Part shown: in pieces, positions 61,543-64,000 of the stretch | Layout of the letters: every line of letters starts with the position of its first letter | Numbering within the stretch: position 1 is the first letter of the stretch | Assembly (NCBI GenBank): GCA_027486845.1 | Contig: JAIXOL010000042.1 | Span: forward strand, 62,001-126,000 | Direction: 5' to 3' | DNA length: 64,000 bases | Source of the DNA: Cytophagaceae bacterium | GTDB taxonomy: Bacteria > Bacteroidota > Bacteroidia > Cytophagales > Spirosomataceae | Notes under the pieces: model-generated | Databases searched by the model: none | Told to the model about the DNA's origin: nothing | Seen by the model: the letters and a program-made list of their open reading frames with translations, nothing else | Position numbers and translations under genes: made by a program

Positions 61543-62811
61543 CTACGCCAAATCAACATCTAACCAATCGCCAATGTCTTCGCCGAACGCATCACGGTAA
61601 TTGCTCTCGGTTTGTGAGAGAGAATCGGGGTCAAATGAGCCATCAATTTCCAAACGAGGCATAATAAAATGCAAGGTTCGAATTTCGACAAAAGGCGTGG
61701 CAATTCCCAGCGTAAACAAAATCATAAGCATATTTGTGATACTCAATTGTAAAAGGTCAATAAAGGACATGTTTAGTTTCACACCATGCCATTGCTCATT
61801 TTGCCACAAAAATGTATTATCAGCATAAAATTGAAATATTTCACGCTGACGCATCAAGGCAATTGAACCAATGATTGCTATGAAAAATAAATAAGCAAAA
61901 ATACCAAAGAAAATAAAACTAATGGAGGGATTGAGACTTTGAATTCCAATTCTACTAAATTCACTTCCTGAAACTACGCCAAACATTATAACCAAAACTA
62001 CGCCAAAAATAATAGCAACAAACATAAAAATGATATATTTGAGTTTAATCAAAAACAAATCGGCACCTTTTCCAACAAAATCAAATTCAACATTTCCAAA
62101 GCGAATATTCTTGGTTACATACCTACGTAAATCAACTTCAACCCAAGACCAATAAATACCTAGCGTAAATACTGAAACAAGAATACCAATAAAGAATTTA
62201 GCAAATAGCTCGCCCAATTCACCACGATAGCCAAAGAAAATTCCTCGCCAAGAACTCCTAGAAAGACGGTACTTTGCCGTTCCATGAATTGCTAAAGGAT
62301 AGACGATAATCAAACCACCATAAAGTAGTAAAGTACCTAATACAATCTGTTCGTTGGCTTTTGCAAACCAGAAACTACTATAAATAACAAGAATAATGAC
62401 TAGCATTTTCAGATAGCCAATAAACATTTCTTTGCCCGTACCATGAAATTTAAAACGACTTCCCGCAAACTCGGTCTGTTCGTATAGATAATCAAGTTTA
62501 GCTGCTTTTGCCCACGGATAATAAAAATTAAAGGTAATAACCTGTAAAATGGCATTAATAAGGCGAATTACAAAATATTTTGCACCTTCGCCATAAAACG
62601 ATAAACTCCAAGGAGCATGATAAATCGGTTTTGTTGCAACCGGCTCCAAGTTAGGCGGTTCAATCGGTGGTTCTACTTCTTGAATACTTTCTTCATTTGG
62701 AATTTCTGAAGCACTTGAATGCTCAGCTTCTGAGTTATTTGCGATAGGATGTAAGGCTTGCGAGTCGTCAGCAGCATCCAAAGGAGTTTCGTCAGGTAAG
62801 TTTTCGGTCAT
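61543..62811 (-). CDS. DUF898/YjgN-family inner-membrane protein
   Basis: The 422-aa protein has an acidic, proline-rich cytoplasmic N terminus (about 1-65) followed by the DUF898 membrane region with about seven helices. Family features are LSFYGEGAKYFVIRLINAILQVITFNFYYPWAKAAKLDYLYEQTEFAGSRFKFHGTGKEMF and the repeat-like YRLSRSSWRGIFFGYRGELGELF. ATG 62811 (MTENLPDETPL) is preferred over the open-frame start at 62856. YjgN function is unknown; adjacency to an M48 protease suggests an envelope role. Confidence 0.88.
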   Translation of the reverse strand: MTENLPDETPLDAADDSQALHPIANNSEAEHSSASEIPNEESIQEVEPPIEPPNLEPVATKPIYHAPWSLSFYGEGAKYFVIRLINAILQVITFNFYYPWAKAAKLDYLYEQTEFAGSRFKFHGTGKEMFIGYLKMLVIILVIYSSFWFAKANEQIVLGTLLLYGGLIIVYPLAIHGTAKYRLSRSSWRGIFFGYRGELGELFAKFFIGILVSVFTLGIYWSWVEVDLRRYVTKNIRFGNVEFDFVGKGADLFLIKLKYIIFMFVAIIFGVVLVIMFGVVSGSEFSRIGIQSLNPSISFIFFGIFAYLFFIAIIGSIALMRQREIFQFYADNTFLWQNEQWHGVKLNMSFIDLLQLSITNMLMILFTLGIATPFVEIRTLHFIMPRLEIDGSFDPDSLSQTESNYRDAFGEDIGDWLDVDLA

Positions 62812-62917
62812 AAAATAATGAATTGATGTGAATATGAATTTTAAATAGTTTAGCACCTATTTCTTGCCAAAACTTTTTTGATTCGGCATGAAATCCTTAA
62901 TATTTATCCTCAAAACC

Positions 62918-63892
62918 TTACGCCAATCCCTCTTTCAGCAAATCGTGCAAATGCACAAAACCTAATAAGCGTTTATCTTCCACCACTACCAACTGCGTAA
63001 TGCTTTTTTCTTGCATAATTGCCAAGGCACTGGCGGCATATTCTTCGGAAGAAACCACCTTTGGATTAGCATTCATAATATCTTTTGCTTGCAAAGTAGA
63101 AAAATCTTTTTGGTCACGCAACATCCTTCTTAAATCTCCATCTGTCACGATTCCCAAAAGCTCGTCATTTTCACCCACAACAGCCGTAGCACCGAGTCTT
63201 TTTGAAGTCATTTCTAAAATAACTGTCCGAATATCAGCATCCTCAGAAACCTTTGGTATTTCATTATGCGGAAAAATGTCTCGTACCTTCAAGTATAATT
63301 TTTTTCCCAAACTGCCCCCAGGATGATATTTTGCAAAATCTCGACTCGTAAAATCACGGGCTTCAAGCAGGCACATAGCCAAAGCATCACCCAAAGCTAA
63401 GGCAACAGTTGTAGAGGTAGTTGGAGCCAAATTTAGCGGACAAGCTTCACGCTCAACATGGGCGTTCAGCACAAAGTCAGCGTTTTTGGCCAAATACGAG
63501 TCCACATTGCTCACCATTGCTATTAATTGATTGCGATATCGTTTCAACAAAGGCACTAAAACCTTGATTTCAGGCGTATCACCACTTTTCGAAATACAAA
63601 GTACCATATCTTCAGCCCTAATCATGCCTAAATCACCATGAATAGCATCGGCAGCATGCATAAATATTGCTGGAGTACCAGTCGAATTTAGGGTTGCAAC
63701 TATTTTTTGGCCAATAATTGCACTTTTCCCAATTCCAGTAATAATTAGTCTACCTTTAGAGTAAAGAACGGCATCTACACAAGCTTCAAAGTCTTCGTTA
63801 ATATAACTTTTCAAAGAAAGAATTGCCTCTGCCTCATCTTGCAAAACTTTTTTAGCAACGCTTTGTATTTTTTTTTCTAACTTCGTATCCAC
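62918..63892 (-). CDS. kdsD: Arabinose-5-phosphate isomerase (KpsF/GutQ/KdsD type)
   Basis: KdsD turns ribulose 5-phosphate into arabinose 5-phosphate, the first step to Kdo of lipopolysaccharide. The SIS domain (about 30-165) has RLIITGIGKSAIIGQKIVATLNSTGTPAIFMHAADAIHGDLGM and CISKSGDTPE; two CBS domains follow (from about 205, RDIFPHNEIPKVSEDADIRTV, and IMNANPKVVSSEEYAASAL). The start is taken as GTG 63892 (VDTKLEKKIQ), giving 324 aa as usual; the open frame to 63946 would start at a TTG within the promoter. Confidence 0.92.
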   Translation of the reverse strand: MDTKLEKKIQSVAKKVLQDEAEAILSLKSYINEDFEACVDAVLYSKGRLIITGIGKSAIIGQKIVATLNSTGTPAIFMHAADAIHGDLGMIRAEDMVLCISKSGDTPEIKVLVPLLKRYRNQLIAMVSNVDSYLAKNADFVLNAHVEREACPLNLAPTTSTTVALALGDALAMCLLEARDFTSRDFAKYHPGGSLGKKLYLKVRDIFPHNEIPKVSEDADIRTVILEMTSKRLGATAVVGENDELLGIVTDGDLRRMLRDQKDFSTLQAKDIMNANPKVVSSEEYAASALAIMQEKSITQLVVVEDKRLLGFVHLHDLLKEGLA

Positions 63893-63915
63893 TTTATTAA
63901 TCCTTAGTTTACAGA

Positions 63916-63947
63916 CAAAAGTACTGGAAGTTTGGTTAGTGAGCAAA
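63916..63947 (-). promoter_or_regulatory. Predicted kdsD promoter
   Basis: On the minus strand TTTG (63944-63947), 20 nt, then TACTTTTG (63916-63923), ending 23 nt before the GTG start. A full match to the Bacteroidota pattern, and a reason to reject the longer frame. Confidence 0.6.
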
Positions 63948-64000
63948 ACAAAGTCAATGAAAAGATATTTGTTTAGTAAATATAAATGATTAAATCAAGT

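Overview
The window looks like a Bacteroidota chromosome of the Cytophagales type (Emticicia-like Spirosomataceae is my best guess, low confidence at genus level). The DNA is AT-rich. Promoters resemble the Bacteroidota pattern (TTTG, about 18-21 nt, TAnnTTTG) and no strong Shine-Dalgarno sequences precede most starts. The gene content also fits: an Oar/TonB receptor, secreted GH2 and GH30 enzymes, a 3-keto-sugar type oxidoreductase set and a Bacteroidota-type dihydroorotase. I saw no rRNA, tRNA, CRISPR array, transposase or integrase gene.

Layout. 1-9.6 kb: miaA (cut by the window edge) with an overlapping unknown gene; two paralogous secreted TPR-like proteins flanking a GH2 glycosidase and a MaoC-type hydratase; a GH30 glycosidase; two tiny overlapping genes; a CBM9-like protein; a broken AbrB/MazE-type antitoxin. 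9.6-18 kb is housekeeping: a CYTH protein, a PhoB/PhoR-like two-component pair, an RluA pseudouridine synthase, greA with a terminator-studded leader, fmt, hemB, a Uma2-family protein and pyrC. 18-26.4 kb: a sugar and uronate utilisation stretch (TIM-barrel isomerase, GH88 hydrolase, old-yellow-enzyme reductase, SDR, cytochrome c/sorbosone dehydrogenase fusion, Gfo/Idh/MocA oxidoreductase). 26.4-42.9 kb: hemE, rocD with a divergent Lrp regulator, a cysteine desulfurase, an Oar-like receptor, a Fic protein, ribBA, UDP-xylose synthesis (ugd, UXS), and a gluconate-dehydrogenase-3/GMC oxidoreductase pair.

The accessory island runs from about 43.1 to 55.95 kb. Its left half is an array of gene cassettes separated by five related imperfect palindromes, four of them exactly 132 bp from core to core and one 201 bp. 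The arms covary between sites. The left core of each site is complementary to the right core of the preceding site, not to its own right core. That is the signature of integron attC recombination sites and circular cassettes, yet no integrase lies in the window and the cores do not fit the canonical GTTRRRY. The cassettes carry a reversed 52-aa zinc-ribbon protein, a three-gene SDR/NAD(P)-binding/AraC unit, a frameshifted gene with a small membrane protein, and two unrecognised proteins. The right half is a type I restriction-modification operon (XRE regulator, hsdR, hsdS, a DUF1016/YhcG nuclease-like gene, hsdM), flanked by copies of a short repeat and ending against a glycosidase gene that has lost its 5' part. 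This array is the best candidate for a poorly described system here.

55.9-64 kb returns to ordinary chromosome: a U32 peptidase/RlhA-like protein, a small membrane protein, a DUF1801 protein, an SGNH hydrolase, an M48 protease with a DUF898/YjgN membrane protein, and kdsD.

Several families of short palindromic repeats are scattered between genes. One copy sits in frame inside the GH88 gene and adds about 26 residues to it.
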